A stretch of DNA of 64,000 nucleotides from an uncultured Clostridia bacterium (GCA_947626755.1 CANQTP010000007.1:1-64000); one strand, 5' to 3'; shown: positions 16,472 through 25,568, numbered from the stretch's first letter. The notes: a model not told the origin generated them from the letters alone. A program made the numbers and translations.

Positions 16472-19400
16472 TTACTTGTTCATAATAGCTTCTATCTGAC
16501 GGGCGCTGTCATCATCGTATGTGCGGACTTCGTCCGGGGGATATTTTCCGCATATGGGATAATAGTCGCAATACTCACAGGGAACGGAGCTTTTGGGAGC
16601 TTTCAGCGGACTTGCTTCCACCTTTCCGTCAAGCATATCCTCCGCTGTCTGCTCAATAAGCATATAAGAATACTTTCTCAGATTGTCAAGCTGTTTCGCC
16701 GTGACAATGGACGATGATCTCTTGCTGTAACCGTTCTTTGTTTCCTTTACGGGTATGAATTTTCCGCCGATATCCGCTTCCATTGCCTCTATGATCTCTC
16801 TTTCTTCCAGAACAAAACCGTTCATTTTGTAGGTAATGTCATAAGCCTTTTCTTTATCGTCCGAATCCCTTTCAAGTTTCGGAGCAACATCTTTTGCAGG
16901 CATATAAAGCACTCCCGCAGGCAGGGAATTGCTGTAAAGCCCATTGTGTCCCTTTTCGGTAAGTGCAAAAAGGTAAAGCAGCATCTGCATATTTACACCG
17001 TAAAGAAGATCTGTAAATTCAAATACTTTCGTTCCCGATTTATAATCTATAACGCGGATATATTTTACGCCGTTCATTTCAAAAACGTCAACTCTGTCCA
17101 CAGTTCCCTCAAAATATACCTTTATGCCGCCTGATGTGATAAGCTCTAACGGACTTTCATCGCCGCTCCGCCCGATGGTATATTCAAAATTTTCGGGAAC
17201 GAATTTATTCTGCCTGAATTCATCTGCCGTTCTTTCAAGAATATCGGTGACTGTCCGTGCAAGCCTTGAAAATGCCGCTTTGTAACGCCTTGTCTTTCCG
17301 AAATCCCCGCCTACCGCATCGCTTTCATAATATTTTTTAAGATATTCTTTGGTTTTATTGAAAATATCCTCTCTTTTTAATCTGATAAAGTCGTCTTTTT
17401 TGCAGTTTCTGAGAAATTCGCACAGGCAATAGTGTATAGCCGTTCCCTTTGACGGACTGTCCATATCCACCTTTTTCGGCGGATAGAGCCGCAGTCCCTT
17501 TTTGCAGTAGTAAAGGAAAGGACATTTATTGTAATCCTCAAATCTTGATGCGGAAAGATACACCGAATTTCCGAAAAGCTTTCTGCTTGTTTCGGGAGAA
17601 AGCCTGTGTTCCGAAGCATTCTCCACTTCACGGAGATATTTTATTCTCGAAGCGTACTCGGGTATCTCATTCAGAACGGCAAGCAGGCTTGCGGAATCGC
17701 TGTCGTCGCGGCGGTAATGCTGAACATACTGATAATATGCCGCCTCGGGAGTTGTGCAGAATGAGAGTATCCCACGTTTTTGAAAATCAAGGACAATATC
17801 CCCGCCAAAAACTTTCTCCGCCTGATTTGCAATAACCGACGGATAAAGCGCTTTTCCCGAAATATCCGAACGGGAATAGGATATGTAAAGCCTGTCCGAA
17901 GCCGACGAGACCGCATTGTAAGCGGTGAAACGCTCCTCCGTCAGCATATCCGCAGAATTGCCCGGAATGACTATCCCCGCATTTTCAAGAGCAAGCCTGT
18001 CCCTGTCGCTGAGAAGTCCCGACGATTTGGCTGCAAACGGGAATAGTCCCTCGTTTGCCCCGATGACAAATACAGCTTTTACGTTTGAAAGCCTTGCGGT
18101 ATGCGCAGCCGAAAATCTTACACAGTCCAGTGTCTGCGGCGGAGAGGAAAGCTTTAATTTTCCCACAGCCGAGGAGAACAGCTCCGAAAATTCCGACAGC
18201 GGTATCTTTTCATCTCCTATCGTCCTGCTGAGAGTTTCAAGAAGAGTGCAGAGCAGTTCCCATAACTGCTTCATTTCACGGACGGCACTAAGTGCCTCAG
18301 CGTCCGTTACGGTGCAGCCGCTGCAGAAAGCAATGATATTGTCCGCCGCCCCCGTTTTGTCAAGGAAGTCGGTAATTGCCGAGCAGATCGTTTTTCCGTC
18401 CGCATCGGTGCAGGCTTTTCTCAGCGCAGATACAGGCTCTGTGACCTTCCTGCGGACAGCTTCCGCATCAACGCCGAGATCCTTGTCCTCACGGAATTTT
18501 TCCTGCCACATTCTGCCCTCAACGTTCCATTTGTAGCAGTAATCTTCCGCAGCGGATATTTCATCATCGGAAAGACCCGGCATTCCCGTTTTCATGTAGC
18601 GGAGCCAATCCTCCGTTGAAGAATTTTCCTCCGCCGCAAGTTTCAGAGCGGTCTTTATAAATATAAACAAAGATTTATGAGCGGCAGTAAAGCTTTCATC
18701 GGTGTATAAAGGTATCCCGTAACGCTCCGCACTGCTTTCCATCACCGAAGAATATGTCTCCTTCTGCCTTGAAAGAACGGCTATATCCTTATATTCATAT
18801 CCTTCCTCCATAACAAGGCGGCGTATCTCCGAGCAGACAAAATCTCCCTCATCATAAATATCCCCCGCGCTGTAAACTCTTACGGCTTTACACTCTTTGC
18901 CGTATTTTTGAGGAGCATTTCTCAGGACGTTCCTGCTGAAATATCCTATCTCATCGGCATTGGCTCTGCGCTGCTCCTTCATCATATCCGCCCTGAAGCC
19001 CACGTTCAGATCTTCAGCAAGTTTTTTGAGCCTGTAGAACGTCTTGTTTACCGCTTCAAAAACCGAATATCCGTTCCCCGAAAATTCTGCCGCCGAAAGG
19101 CAGACCGTAAGCTGTCCGTCCGCCATTATCGAATTGAGCATGGAATATTCGTCCGCGGTGAAGCTTTTGAAAGCGTCGACAAATACTGTTTTCCCCTTGA
19201 AATACCCGTATTTCCGCGCTTTTTCAGCCGCTTCGGAAATATTGCTCTCCCCGTCTGTATATCCTCTTTCCGCAAGACGTCTTGTGTATTCCGCATAGAT
19301 CGCCGCAATATCCTTGATCTTGTCCTTGATGCTTTCATCGGCGTGCTCTGCACATTCCGAAAACTGCTCGGGAGTTATGCCGTTGACTTTAAGATCCTTT

Positions 19401-19774
19401 ATTATCTCAAGACAGCTGTCAATAAACGAGATCTGCTTTGCCTGCCTGTTATAGAATACCGGACCTTCCCTTGAAAGGATCTCGGAGATCGTTCCGTACA
19501 TCATTATATTTGCTATGATGTCGTCTGCATATTTTCCCTTTGTCCCGCCGTGAAGAACGGATATTTCCCGGGCAATTTTTGCAAATGAAAGCGTTTCAAC
19601 ATGATTGAAAAGCTCCGCTCCCATATGCTCGTAAAGATCCTTTTCAAACTCAAATGAAAACTGATCGGGAATTATTACCGAAACGTCCTTTTTTTCCGAA
19701 GCGGCAAGCTTTATCCGTTCCATCATTTCATATGTTTTTCCCGAACCTGCCTCGCCTGCTATGATATTCAGCAT
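16472..19774 (-). CDS. addB: AddB nuclease/helicase-like subunit with iron-sulfur cluster
   Basis: This 1100-residue protein starts MLNIIAGEAGSGKTYEMME, the Walker A motif of AddB. Its RecB-like nuclease motif is VIDYKSGT, about 190 residues from the end. The four cysteines of the AddB 4Fe-4S staple are visible: one in NKCPFLYYC and three in PCEYCDYYPIC (CX2CX5C). AddB scans for Chi and cuts one strand in the AddAB complex. It starts 2 bp after the glycosylase stop and ends 14 bp before addA, consistent with coupled translation. The length is slightly below that of B. subtilis AddB. Confidence 0.97.
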   Translation of the reverse strand: MLNIIAGEAGSGKTYEMMERIKLAASEKKDVSVIIPDQFSFEFEKDLYEHMGAELFNHVETLSFAKIAREISVLHGGTKGKYADDIIANIMMYGTISEILSREGPVFYNRQAKQISFIDSCLEIIKDLKVNGITPEQFSECAEHADESIKDKIKDIAAIYAEYTRRLAERGYTDGESNISEAAEKARKYGYFKGKTVFVDAFKSFTADEYSMLNSIMADGQLTVCLSAAEFSGNGYSVFEAVNKTFYRLKKLAEDLNVGFRADMMKEQRRANADEIGYFSRNVLRNAPQKYGKECKAVRVYSAGDIYDEGDFVCSEIRRLVMEEGYEYKDIAVLSRQKETYSSVMESSAERYGIPLYTDESFTAAHKSLFIFIKTALKLAAEENSSTEDWLRYMKTGMPGLSDDEISAAEDYCYKWNVEGRMWQEKFREDKDLGVDAEAVRRKVTEPVSALRKACTDADGKTICSAITDFLDKTGAADNIIAFCSGCTVTDAEALSAVREMKQLWELLCTLLETLSRTIGDEKIPLSEFSELFSSAVGKLKLSSPPQTLDCVRFSAAHTARLSNVKAVFVIGANEGLFPFAAKSSGLLSDRDRLALENAGIVIPGNSADMLTEERFTAYNAVSSASDRLYISYSRSDISGKALYPSVIANQAEKVFGGDIVLDFQKRGILSFCTTPEAAYYQYVQHYRRDDSDSASLLAVLNEIPEYASRIKYLREVENASEHRLSPETSRKLFGNSVYLSASRFEDYNKCPFLYYCKKGLRLYPPKKVDMDSPSKGTAIHYCLCEFLRNCKKDDFIRLKREDIFNKTKEYLKKYYESDAVGGDFGKTRRYKAAFSRLARTVTDILERTADEFRQNKFVPENFEYTIGRSGDESPLELITSGGIKVYFEGTVDRVDVFEMNGVKYIRVIDYKSGTKVFEFTDLLYGVNMQMLLYLFALTEKGHNGLYSNSLPAGVLYMPAKDVAPKLERDSDDKEKAYDITYKMNGFVLEEREIIEAMEADIGGKFIPVKETKNGYSKRSSSIVTAKQLDNLRKYSYMLIEQTAEDMLDGKVEASPLKAPKSSVPCEYCDYYPICGKYPPDEVRTYDDDSARQIEAIMNK

Positions 19775-19776
19775 AG

Positions 19777-20316
19777 TTATCTTCTTTCCTTTCGTGACCT
19801 GTCTGCAAATCTCCAGAGTATATCCCTGTACTCGGGAGTGGCATAATTTATCCCCACCCGCGGCAGAGTTTCAATATCGGGACGGTATCCGTCGTCCATA
19901 ATGCATATCCGCGGATTTCCGAAAAGGGGCTGCCCGTTGAAGCTTCCGTCAACACCGAGTTTTTTCGTCAGCTTTCCCGGACCGTCATAAACTTCACAGG
20001 CGCGGAACAGCACTGCCTGAGGCATTCCCTCCGCGCCTGTGACAACATTCATAAGATGATGCATACCGTAACAAAGATAAACATACAAATAACCCGCTTT
20101 GCCGTATAATATCTCCGTTCTTTTCGTCCTGCCCTTACTTGCATGACAGGCAGTGTCCTCCTCGCCGCGGTAAGCTTCCGTTTCGGTTATCCGAAGCGAA
20201 GTCCTTACGCCGTCACTGTCCGTACAGACTATAAGCTTTCCCACCAGATCGGGAGCAGCTTCAAGGCAGTCCCTGCAAAAGAATTTCCTTGTCAGGACTT
20301 TGCTTTTCAAGATCAT
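19777..20316 (-). CDS. DNA-3-methyladenine glycosylase (AAG/MPG family)
   Basis: This 179-residue protein matches the AAG/MPG family. The catalytic-region motif RITETEAYRGEEDTACHA is near residues 41-58, and GYLYVYLCYGMHHLMNVVT and GPGKLTKKLG follow. It excises 3-methyladenine, hypoxanthine and related lesions from DNA. The start overlaps the stop of the sensor kinase by 4 bp (20313-20316) and the stop is 2 bp before addB, so it is embedded in the operon. The RBS would lie inside the kinase gene. Its presence next to addAB makes the operon a DNA-repair unit downstream of a sensor. Confidence 0.95.
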   Translation of the reverse strand: MILKSKVLTRKFFCRDCLEAAPDLVGKLIVCTDSDGVRTSLRITETEAYRGEEDTACHASKGRTKRTEILYGKAGYLYVYLCYGMHHLMNVVTGAEGMPQAVLFRACEVYDGPGKLTKKLGVDGSFNGQPLFGNPRICIMDDGYRPDIETLPRVGINYATPEYRDILWRFADRSRKERR

Positions 20317-22529
20317 TCCTCCCTGTTGTCGGAGATGTATTCATTCATCTTTTCAAAAACAGCGTTTATATCCAACGGCTTGGAAAGATGAGCATTCATT
20401 CCCGCCTGACGGCTCCGCTCCTGATCCTCCTCAAAAGCGTTTGCAGTCATGGCAAATATAGGAATAGTCTTTGCATCGGGACGATCCATTCCGCGTATCT
20501 GCATTGATGCGCCGCAGCCGTCCAGATTAGGCATCTGTATATCCATAAGTATGAGATCGTAGTATCCCACTTCTGATCTTTCAAACATTTCCACAGCTTT
20601 TACACCGTCCTCGGCTTCTTCGATCTCCGCGCCTGTGGACATTCCCAGAAGTTCAATTGCTATCTCGCGGTTAAGTTCATTATCTTCCGCAAGAAGGATA
20701 TGTTTTCCGCGGAAATCGTATTCCTTGATATTTGCGGCAAGATCTTTTTCTTCCGCGTCCCTGCGGCTTACCGCAGCGGTCGTTTCCGTTATTCCGAAAG
20801 GAATTATCACCGAGAATGTGCTTCCCTCGCCGTAAACGCTTGTTACCGAAACGCTTCCGCCCATAAGCTCCGAGAAGCGTTTTACAATTGAAAGTCCAAG
20901 TCCCGTTCCGCCGTATTTATGGGCAGTTCCCGGATCTTCCTGCTCGAAGGATTCAAATATCTTTCCGAAATTTTCCTCTTTTATCCCTATGCCCGTATCT
21001 GCAACATCAAATCTGAACCATATGCGGTCGCTCTCATGACCGCCTTCACATACGGAAAATGTTATATTTCCGCCCGCAGAAGTAAATTTCAATGCATTTG
21101 AGATAAGGTTTGAAATTATCTGATTCAGCCTGAGCGCGTCTCCAAGAAGCGGAGTGTAAAGCTTTCCGCTTATGACGGTTTCAAAGCCGATGTCCTTCTT
21201 TTCAGCCTGTATCTGAAAAATATTGTCAAGATTTTCAATAAACTGACTGAAATCAAAAGGCTCGTTCCGTATCTCCATCTTTCCGCTTTCGATCTTTGAC
21301 ATATCCAGAACGTCATTGATAAGCGCAAGAAGATGTTTTGAAGAAAGCTCAACCTTTTTCAGGCAGTCCTCTACCCTTTCAGGCTCGTTGATGTGCTGTT
21401 TTGCAATGGTGCTCATGCCGATGATGCCGTTCATAGGAGTGCGTATCTCATGGCTCATTCTGCTGAGGAACTCGCTCTTGGCAGCGTTTGCGCGTTCTGC
21501 CTTTTCGCGGGCAATTCCTGCTTCTTCATTTGCGGCGGCAAGTTCGCGGGCGTGCCTGCTCATATTGAAAAGTATCACCGCAAACATCGTTCCGATGATA
21601 ACAAGCACTATTGCAAGCAGCAGCAAAGCATTCCTGTTAAGTTTCCAGATAAGCTCATTTACGCTCAGATCCACCGCGTCATAAGATGTTCCGATCATCA
21701 TATACCATTCGGTGTCTTTTAAAGGCGCATAGTATACGCACTGAAGTCCCTCGCTGTTGCGGTAGATGGTCATTCCCGACTTTCCCTCGGAAATATCGGT
21801 CTCTATCATATCAACGTTGTATCCGTCCTCAAACTCTGCGTAACGCTCCATCATGGAAAACATATTTGTACCATACGGAAGATCCTTGTCCGCAGAATTG
21901 TATATTACCATGCTTCCCTGCTTGGTGATTATGCTTGCATAGGTTTTTCCGCCGCTTCTGCTGAGAGCGAGCTGGTCGGAAAAATCATCGCTGGAAAATC
22001 CTGCTATAGCGGCAATAAAAGTCTTGTCGCCGAACTTTACAGGTTCTGTCAGAGTGCCTATAACTATCATATTCTCGCCGAAAAACGTTTCGTCATAGGA
22101 GATCTGATCGGACTGTCCGTCCAGAAGTTCCGCAAGGAAGCTTAGTTTTGTAACAGCGGAATATGCGCCGTCCTTGCTGTAATAAATGCCGTTCTCGTCA
22201 AGGAAAGCCATAAAATCAAAGCCGTTGTACTCTTCCATGCGCATGAAATAATCCGCCAGTGAATCGCTGTCATCAAGGTCGTTATCCGAAACGCAGTCAG
22301 CAGCGATCTTCAGGTTCGCAAAGTGGGCGGAAAGTCCCGTGTCGAAATGACTTGCGGTCTGCTCCATCATTTCGCGGAGATATACGCTGTTGATGCTTGC
22401 AACAAAATCCGCCGTAACGCCTCTTGCGGAAAAAATCATCCAGACAAAGCAAAGCAGGCACACCGAAATTATAACGGCGGTAAGCAGCACCATAAATCTC
22501 TTTGACGTTCTTTTTACGGATCGATCCAT
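20313..22529 (-). CDS. hybrid sensor histidine kinase/response regulator with extracytoplasmic Cache-like domain
   Basis: This 738-residue protein has membrane helices at about residues 13-35 and 296-320, enclosing a 260-residue extracytoplasmic domain with a dCache-like pattern. HisKA follows, with phospho-acceptor His near 359 (SHEIRTPMNG). The HATPase domain has an N-box (NLISNALKFT) and G-boxes (DTGIGI, GGTGLGLSIV). A C-terminal receiver has its phospho-acceptor Asp near 662 (LILMDIQMP) and a conserved Lys (SKPLD). No output domain and no separate regulator gene is nearby. It starts 1 bp after the stop of the lipoprotein gene 22531-24462, which strongly suggests that lipoprotein is its ligand-binding partner. 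Confidence 0.93.
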   Translation of the reverse strand: MDRSVKRTSKRFMVLLTAVIISVCLLCFVWMIFSARGVTADFVASINSVYLREMMEQTASHFDTGLSAHFANLKIAADCVSDNDLDDSDSLADYFMRMEEYNGFDFMAFLDENGIYYSKDGAYSAVTKLSFLAELLDGQSDQISYDETFFGENMIVIGTLTEPVKFGDKTFIAAIAGFSSDDFSDQLALSRSGGKTYASIITKQGSMVIYNSADKDLPYGTNMFSMMERYAEFEDGYNVDMIETDISEGKSGMTIYRNSEGLQCVYYAPLKDTEWYMMIGTSYDAVDLSVNELIWKLNRNALLLLAIVLVIIGTMFAVILFNMSRHARELAAANEEAGIAREKAERANAAKSEFLSRMSHEIRTPMNGIIGMSTIAKQHINEPERVEDCLKKVELSSKHLLALINDVLDMSKIESGKMEIRNEPFDFSQFIENLDNIFQIQAEKKDIGFETVISGKLYTPLLGDALRLNQIISNLISNALKFTSAGGNITFSVCEGGHESDRIWFRFDVADTGIGIKEENFGKIFESFEQEDPGTAHKYGGTGLGLSIVKRFSELMGGSVSVTSVYGEGSTFSVIIPFGITETTAAVSRRDAEEKDLAANIKEYDFRGKHILLAEDNELNREIAIELLGMSTGAEIEEAEDGVKAVEMFERSEVGYYDLILMDIQMPNLDGCGASMQIRGMDRPDAKTIPIFAMTANAFEEDQERSRQAGMNAHLSKPLDINAVFEKMNEYISDNREE

Positions 22530-22530
22530 A

Positions 22531-24462
22531 TCAGCCGATCACCTTGATCCTTCCTTCAATATTTGCAGTGATAGCTTCTTTGTTATGCTCTTCAAAATAT
22601 TGTTTTAACGCCTCGGCATAGGTATAGTCAGTCTCCAAAACGAGCGTTACATTTTCGGCAATGGGAGCTTCATCGCTGTAAACGTTCAGCATTGTGAAAC
22701 CGTCGCCGTTATTGTTGAAATAGCCGTTTGCCCCTGCCATGTAGCTTGTGACGGCAATGGTATATTTTCCGTTTTCGTCAAGGGGAGATCCGTCAGGCAA
22801 AGTTACTTCCAGCAGCTCTGTAGAACCGTCCTCAGCAGGTTTTCTGAAAGAATAGCAAAGTCCCGAAACGTTAAGGAAACGTCCCGCAGGAATGCCGTTA
22901 TCCTGAACGAATCCCGAAATGCCGTTTGAAAGCATCTGACGGATAGTTTCCGCATCGACTTCAAGGACAACAAGCAGGTTATCGTACGGACAAACCACAT
23001 CAAGATCCGAACCGAAAACATTGCCTTTATAAAGGCTTCCTCTTATAGCACCGCCGTTTACGAATGCCATTTCCGCGCCCGTTGCTTCGCGAACAGCGTC
23101 CGAAACAAGGTTGCCGATAGCGGTCTCTTCCATTCTGGTATTGAAATTTTCGTAAAGCAGATCCTCCGCAACAACGCCGATCAGAGTCTGATCGTACTCG
23201 ATATTTTCATCGCCGTTTATGTAGTAATCGTCCACCTGAGCAAGCGCAGTTGAAATATCCGTGTCACCTCTAAGAACAGCGACCATTCTGTTCCCGAAAT
23301 ATCTTGTTACGTTTGAGGGGATCCTTATATTGTAGATAAACCCGCCCTTTGCGCAGTCCTCAATGCCTTCGGGGATCCTGTCGCTGTACGGAACAGGTTC
23401 TGCAAGATATGAATGCTCCGCGCTCGTGTCCTTTATAAATGCGGACTGTCCTTCCACGGTGGAAAGCAGGTCGAATATCCTTTCGCAGGCATCGAGCTTA
23501 TCGGCGTTTCCGGGATCGGAAAGCGCGGAATTGATGGCAAGATAGGAATCAGGCTGAGCGATTATCCAAGGCTGATTGCCGTTTTCGCTGAGGAAAGGTC
23601 TCATTTCGTATTCGTACTTGTCAGTAAGCTCCGAAAGCCTGTTAAAAAGGCTTGTATTTGAATATGTCACTAACAGAGTACCGTCAAGCATACGCTTTTC
23701 AACGGGGACTTCGTTGCCGTTCATTGCAAGTCCCGACAGGTTAAAATATCCCTTTTCGACCATTATGCTGTCCAGATCGAGACAGTGCTGCATTTTCTCA
23801 GAAAAAGACGATTTCTTTTCCTGCATATCTCTGCTCCATATTATTCCATCGGAAACGCCGAGGAAATCGGGGATCTGAATTCCCAGAAAATAGGAAGAAA
23901 TAGTGAGCCACGCAGAATTTATCCCGAAAAGCGAGCCGTCCTCGCCGATACCCACGCCAAGCCCCGCAGCTTTTTCAAGAAGCTTTGGAATGTCGGACGC
24001 CTTTTCGGGAAATTCCAGCCCGTTTTCTTCCATGATAGTCTTATTGAAAATGTATCCGTAATACTGTCCCGGAGTGGGAATAAAGCAGGATCTGCCGTCT
24101 ATCATAGTTGACTGGACAATGCCGGACTGGTACTTGTCCGTAAAGGGTTCTGCGGACAGATCAAGGACATATTCCCGCACTTCGCCCGAGGGCATGGAAG
24201 TAGTAACAATATCCATTCCGTGACCGTTTCTCAGGCGGCGTTCGCCTTCGCCGTCAATGGTGGCTTCCATATTGATCTCGATCTGAAGATCAATATCGGG
24301 ATATGTAGTTTCCACCAGCTTTTCAAACTCGGACAGCTCGTTCATATACATCATATTAACAACGATCCTGCCGCTGCTTTCATTGCTTTCCTTTGCACTG
24401 CCGCAGGCTGAAAGGCTTATCAGCACGGAAAGTGAAAGCAATGCTGCAAGAAATTTTTTCAT
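22531..24462 (-). CDS. lipoprotein fusing a solute-binding domain to a 5'-nucleotidase C-terminal domain
   Basis: This 643-residue protein has a lipoprotein signal (LSAC, Cys20). Residues about 30-420 look like a family 1 extracellular solute-binding protein (SYFLGI, PWIIAQPDSYLAINSA). Residues about 423-643 match the 5'-nucleotidase C-terminal domain: VNGGAIRG, VFGSDLDVVCPYDNLLVVLE, NGDGFTML. The N-terminal metallophosphatase half of a 5'-nucleotidase, with its metal ligands, is absent, so no catalysis is expected. In that family the C-terminal domain holds the nucleoside. No ABC permease genes are nearby; the hybrid kinase gene follows at 1 bp. I infer a receptor for a sugar- or nucleotide-like ligand feeding the kinase. 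Confidence 0.85.
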   Translation of the reverse strand: MKKFLAALLSLSVLISLSACGSAKESNESSGRIVVNMMYMNELSEFEKLVETTYPDIDLQIEINMEATIDGEGERRLRNGHGMDIVTTSMPSGEVREYVLDLSAEPFTDKYQSGIVQSTMIDGRSCFIPTPGQYYGYIFNKTIMEENGLEFPEKASDIPKLLEKAAGLGVGIGEDGSLFGINSAWLTISSYFLGIQIPDFLGVSDGIIWSRDMQEKKSSFSEKMQHCLDLDSIMVEKGYFNLSGLAMNGNEVPVEKRMLDGTLLVTYSNTSLFNRLSELTDKYEYEMRPFLSENGNQPWIIAQPDSYLAINSALSDPGNADKLDACERIFDLLSTVEGQSAFIKDTSAEHSYLAEPVPYSDRIPEGIEDCAKGGFIYNIRIPSNVTRYFGNRMVAVLRGDTDISTALAQVDDYYINGDENIEYDQTLIGVVAEDLLYENFNTRMEETAIGNLVSDAVREATGAEMAFVNGGAIRGSLYKGNVFGSDLDVVCPYDNLLVVLEVDAETIRQMLSNGISGFVQDNGIPAGRFLNVSGLCYSFRKPAEDGSTELLEVTLPDGSPLDENGKYTIAVTSYMAGANGYFNNNGDGFTMLNVYSDEAPIAENVTLVLETDYTYAEALKQYFEEHNKEAITANIEGRIKVIG

Positions 24463-24498
24463 AAACTTCCCCCAGATCCGATAAAATTACACATATTA

Positions 24499-24527
24499 AA
24501 TGTAACATATTTTGCTGTACTTGTCAA
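24499..24527 (-). promoter_or_regulatory. promoter of the lipoprotein/sensor/repair operon
   Basis: Minus-strand TTGACA (24527-24522) is followed after 17 bp by TACATT (24504-24499), a weaker -10 box, 37 bp before the lipoprotein start. No other good promoter is seen inside the six-gene operon. Confidence 0.55.
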
Positions 24528-24554
24528 GAGTAAGCAAAAATTGTCGTTTTGCTA

Positions 24555-24583
24555 TTGCTTTATGCGGCAAAAAATGATATAAT
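24555..24583 (+). promoter_or_regulatory. promoter reading through the repeat element into the FNT gene
   Basis: TTGCTT (24555-24560) and TATAAT (24578-24583) have a 17-bp spacer. Transcription would start just inside the repeat 24588-24775, so the repeat would form most of the 5' untranslated leader of the FNT gene. Confidence 0.6.
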
Positions 24584-24587
24584 ATTT

Positions 24588-24775
24588 AGAGTTGAGAGTT
24601 AAGAGTGGAGAGTGGAGTTATTGACATAAACTGTCAGTATTCTTTTCTTCGTTTAATGCGGTGCGAGAATAAATTGTTAAGATTTTTGCTGTTTTTTTAA
24701 TTTGAGAGTACAAAGTTGAAATGTTATCTCAACTCTTAACTCTCAACTCTCAACTCTAAAAAAGCTCTCAACTCT
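24588..24775 (+). repeat. MITE-like element with heptamer (AACTCTY) terminal inverted repeats, copy 1
   Basis: This fills most of the 332-bp gap between the lipoprotein and FNT genes. The left arm begins AGAGTTGAGAGTTAAGAGTG. The right arm (24728-24757, with a further partial copy to 24775) is built of tandem AACTCTT/AACTCTC heptamers. The arms are inverted and could form a hairpin of about 30 bp. The AT-rich core has no ORF. A related element of 186 bp lies at 53447-53632. Both end in CTCAACTCTAT just before a TTG-started gene. No target-site duplication is evident. Confidence 0.8.
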
Positions 24776-24794
24776 ATTTAAAAGGTGTGATATT

Positions 24795-25412
24795 TTGAAA
24801 AGGATCATCGACATATTTCTGCGGGCATTGCTTACGGGCTTTGCAATAGGTATAGGCGGGATAGTCTATCTGTCCTGCGACAATAAATACATAGGCGCAT
24901 TCCTTTTCGGAACGGGACTGTTTGTAATACTTTCTTTCGGGTTCAATCTTTTTACGGGAAAAGTCGGCTACGCCGTGGAAAACAAGCCGTCCTACATAAT
25001 TGATCTGCTTATCATATGGCTCGGAAATCTTGCAGGAACTATGGCAACAGGCGGACTTATCCTCTGCACCCGCGTTTCGGGAATAAGCGAAAAAGCCGCA
25101 GGACTTTGTGAAACAAAGCTTGCGGACGATCTCCTTAGCATACTGATACTGTCATTTTTCTGCGGAATGCTTATGTTCATAGCTGCGGACGGTTTCAAAA
25201 AGATAGAAAATCCTGTGGGGAAAATGCTGGCTGTGTTCCTGCCCGTAATGGTATTTATTCTCAGCGGATTTGAACACTGCGTAGCGAATATGTTCTATTT
25301 CACCGCCGCAAAAATGTGGTCGGCAAAAGCTTTCGGCTATCTGATAGTAATGTCCCTCGGGAATGCGGCGGGCGGAATGTTCATTCCGTTTGTCAGAAAA
25401 TGGTTTATATGA
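24795..25412 (+). CDS. formate/nitrite transporter (FNT) family channel
   Basis: This 205-residue protein has six hydrophobic segments and the FNT signature LSGFEHCVANMFYF near residues 155-168, with the conserved central-pore His. FNT channels form pentamers that move formate, nitrite or hydrosulfide across the membrane. The start is TTG at 24795 with AAAGGTG upstream. At 205 residues it is shorter than FocA/NirC (about 255-285), mainly through short termini. Its leader contains the MITE-like repeat. No pyruvate-formate lyase or nitrite gene is adjacent. Formate is the likeliest substrate in a fermenter, but hydrosulfide is possible. Confidence 0.9.
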   Translation: MKRIIDIFLRALLTGFAIGIGGIVYLSCDNKYIGAFLFGTGLFVILSFGFNLFTGKVGYAVENKPSYIIDLLIIWLGNLAGTMATGGLILCTRVSGISEKAAGLCETKLADDLLSILILSFFCGMLMFIAADGFKKIENPVGKMLAVFLPVMVFILSGFEHCVANMFYFTAAKMWSAKAFGYLIVMSLGNAAGGMFIPFVRKWFI

Positions 25413-25452
25413 ACGAGCGGCGCGGTTATCTGACAAAATTGCCAAAATTGTA

Positions 25453-25481
25453 TTGCATTTTCTGAAAAAGTGTGGTATAAT
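25453..25481 (+). promoter_or_regulatory. promoter of the unknown gene at 25569
   Basis: TTGCAT (25453-25458), a 17-bp spacer ending TGTGG, and TATAAT (25476-25481): a strong sigma-A type promoter with an 80-nt leader. Confidence 0.75.
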
Positions 25482-25495
25482 AATTTTTAAGTTTG

Positions 25496-25523
25496 TTTAT
25501 CCGCCGCGGCGGAGACGGATAAA
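25496..25523 (+). promoter_or_regulatory. leader hairpin upstream of the unknown gene at 25569
   Basis: TTTATCCG (25496-25503) pairs with CGGATAAA (25516-25523), enclosing CCGCGGCGG, itself self-complementary. It lies in the transcribed leader, about 45 nt before the start codon. No T-tract follows, so it is an mRNA structure or a protein-binding dyad rather than a terminator. Confidence 0.5.
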
Positions 25524-25568
25524 TTTTACGGCATAAATGACTACGAACCGCCGAGAATGGAGATTTTT

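Noticed and set aside
22531-24462. Ordinary 5'-nucleotidase or ordinary ABC sugar-binding protein
   Set aside because: The metallophosphatase half is missing and a solute-binding region takes its place; no ABC permease is encoded nearby.
24588-24775. Possible tRNA or known riboswitch in the FNT leader
   Set aside because: The sequence is a heptamer inverted repeat with no cloverleaf or aptamer consensus.
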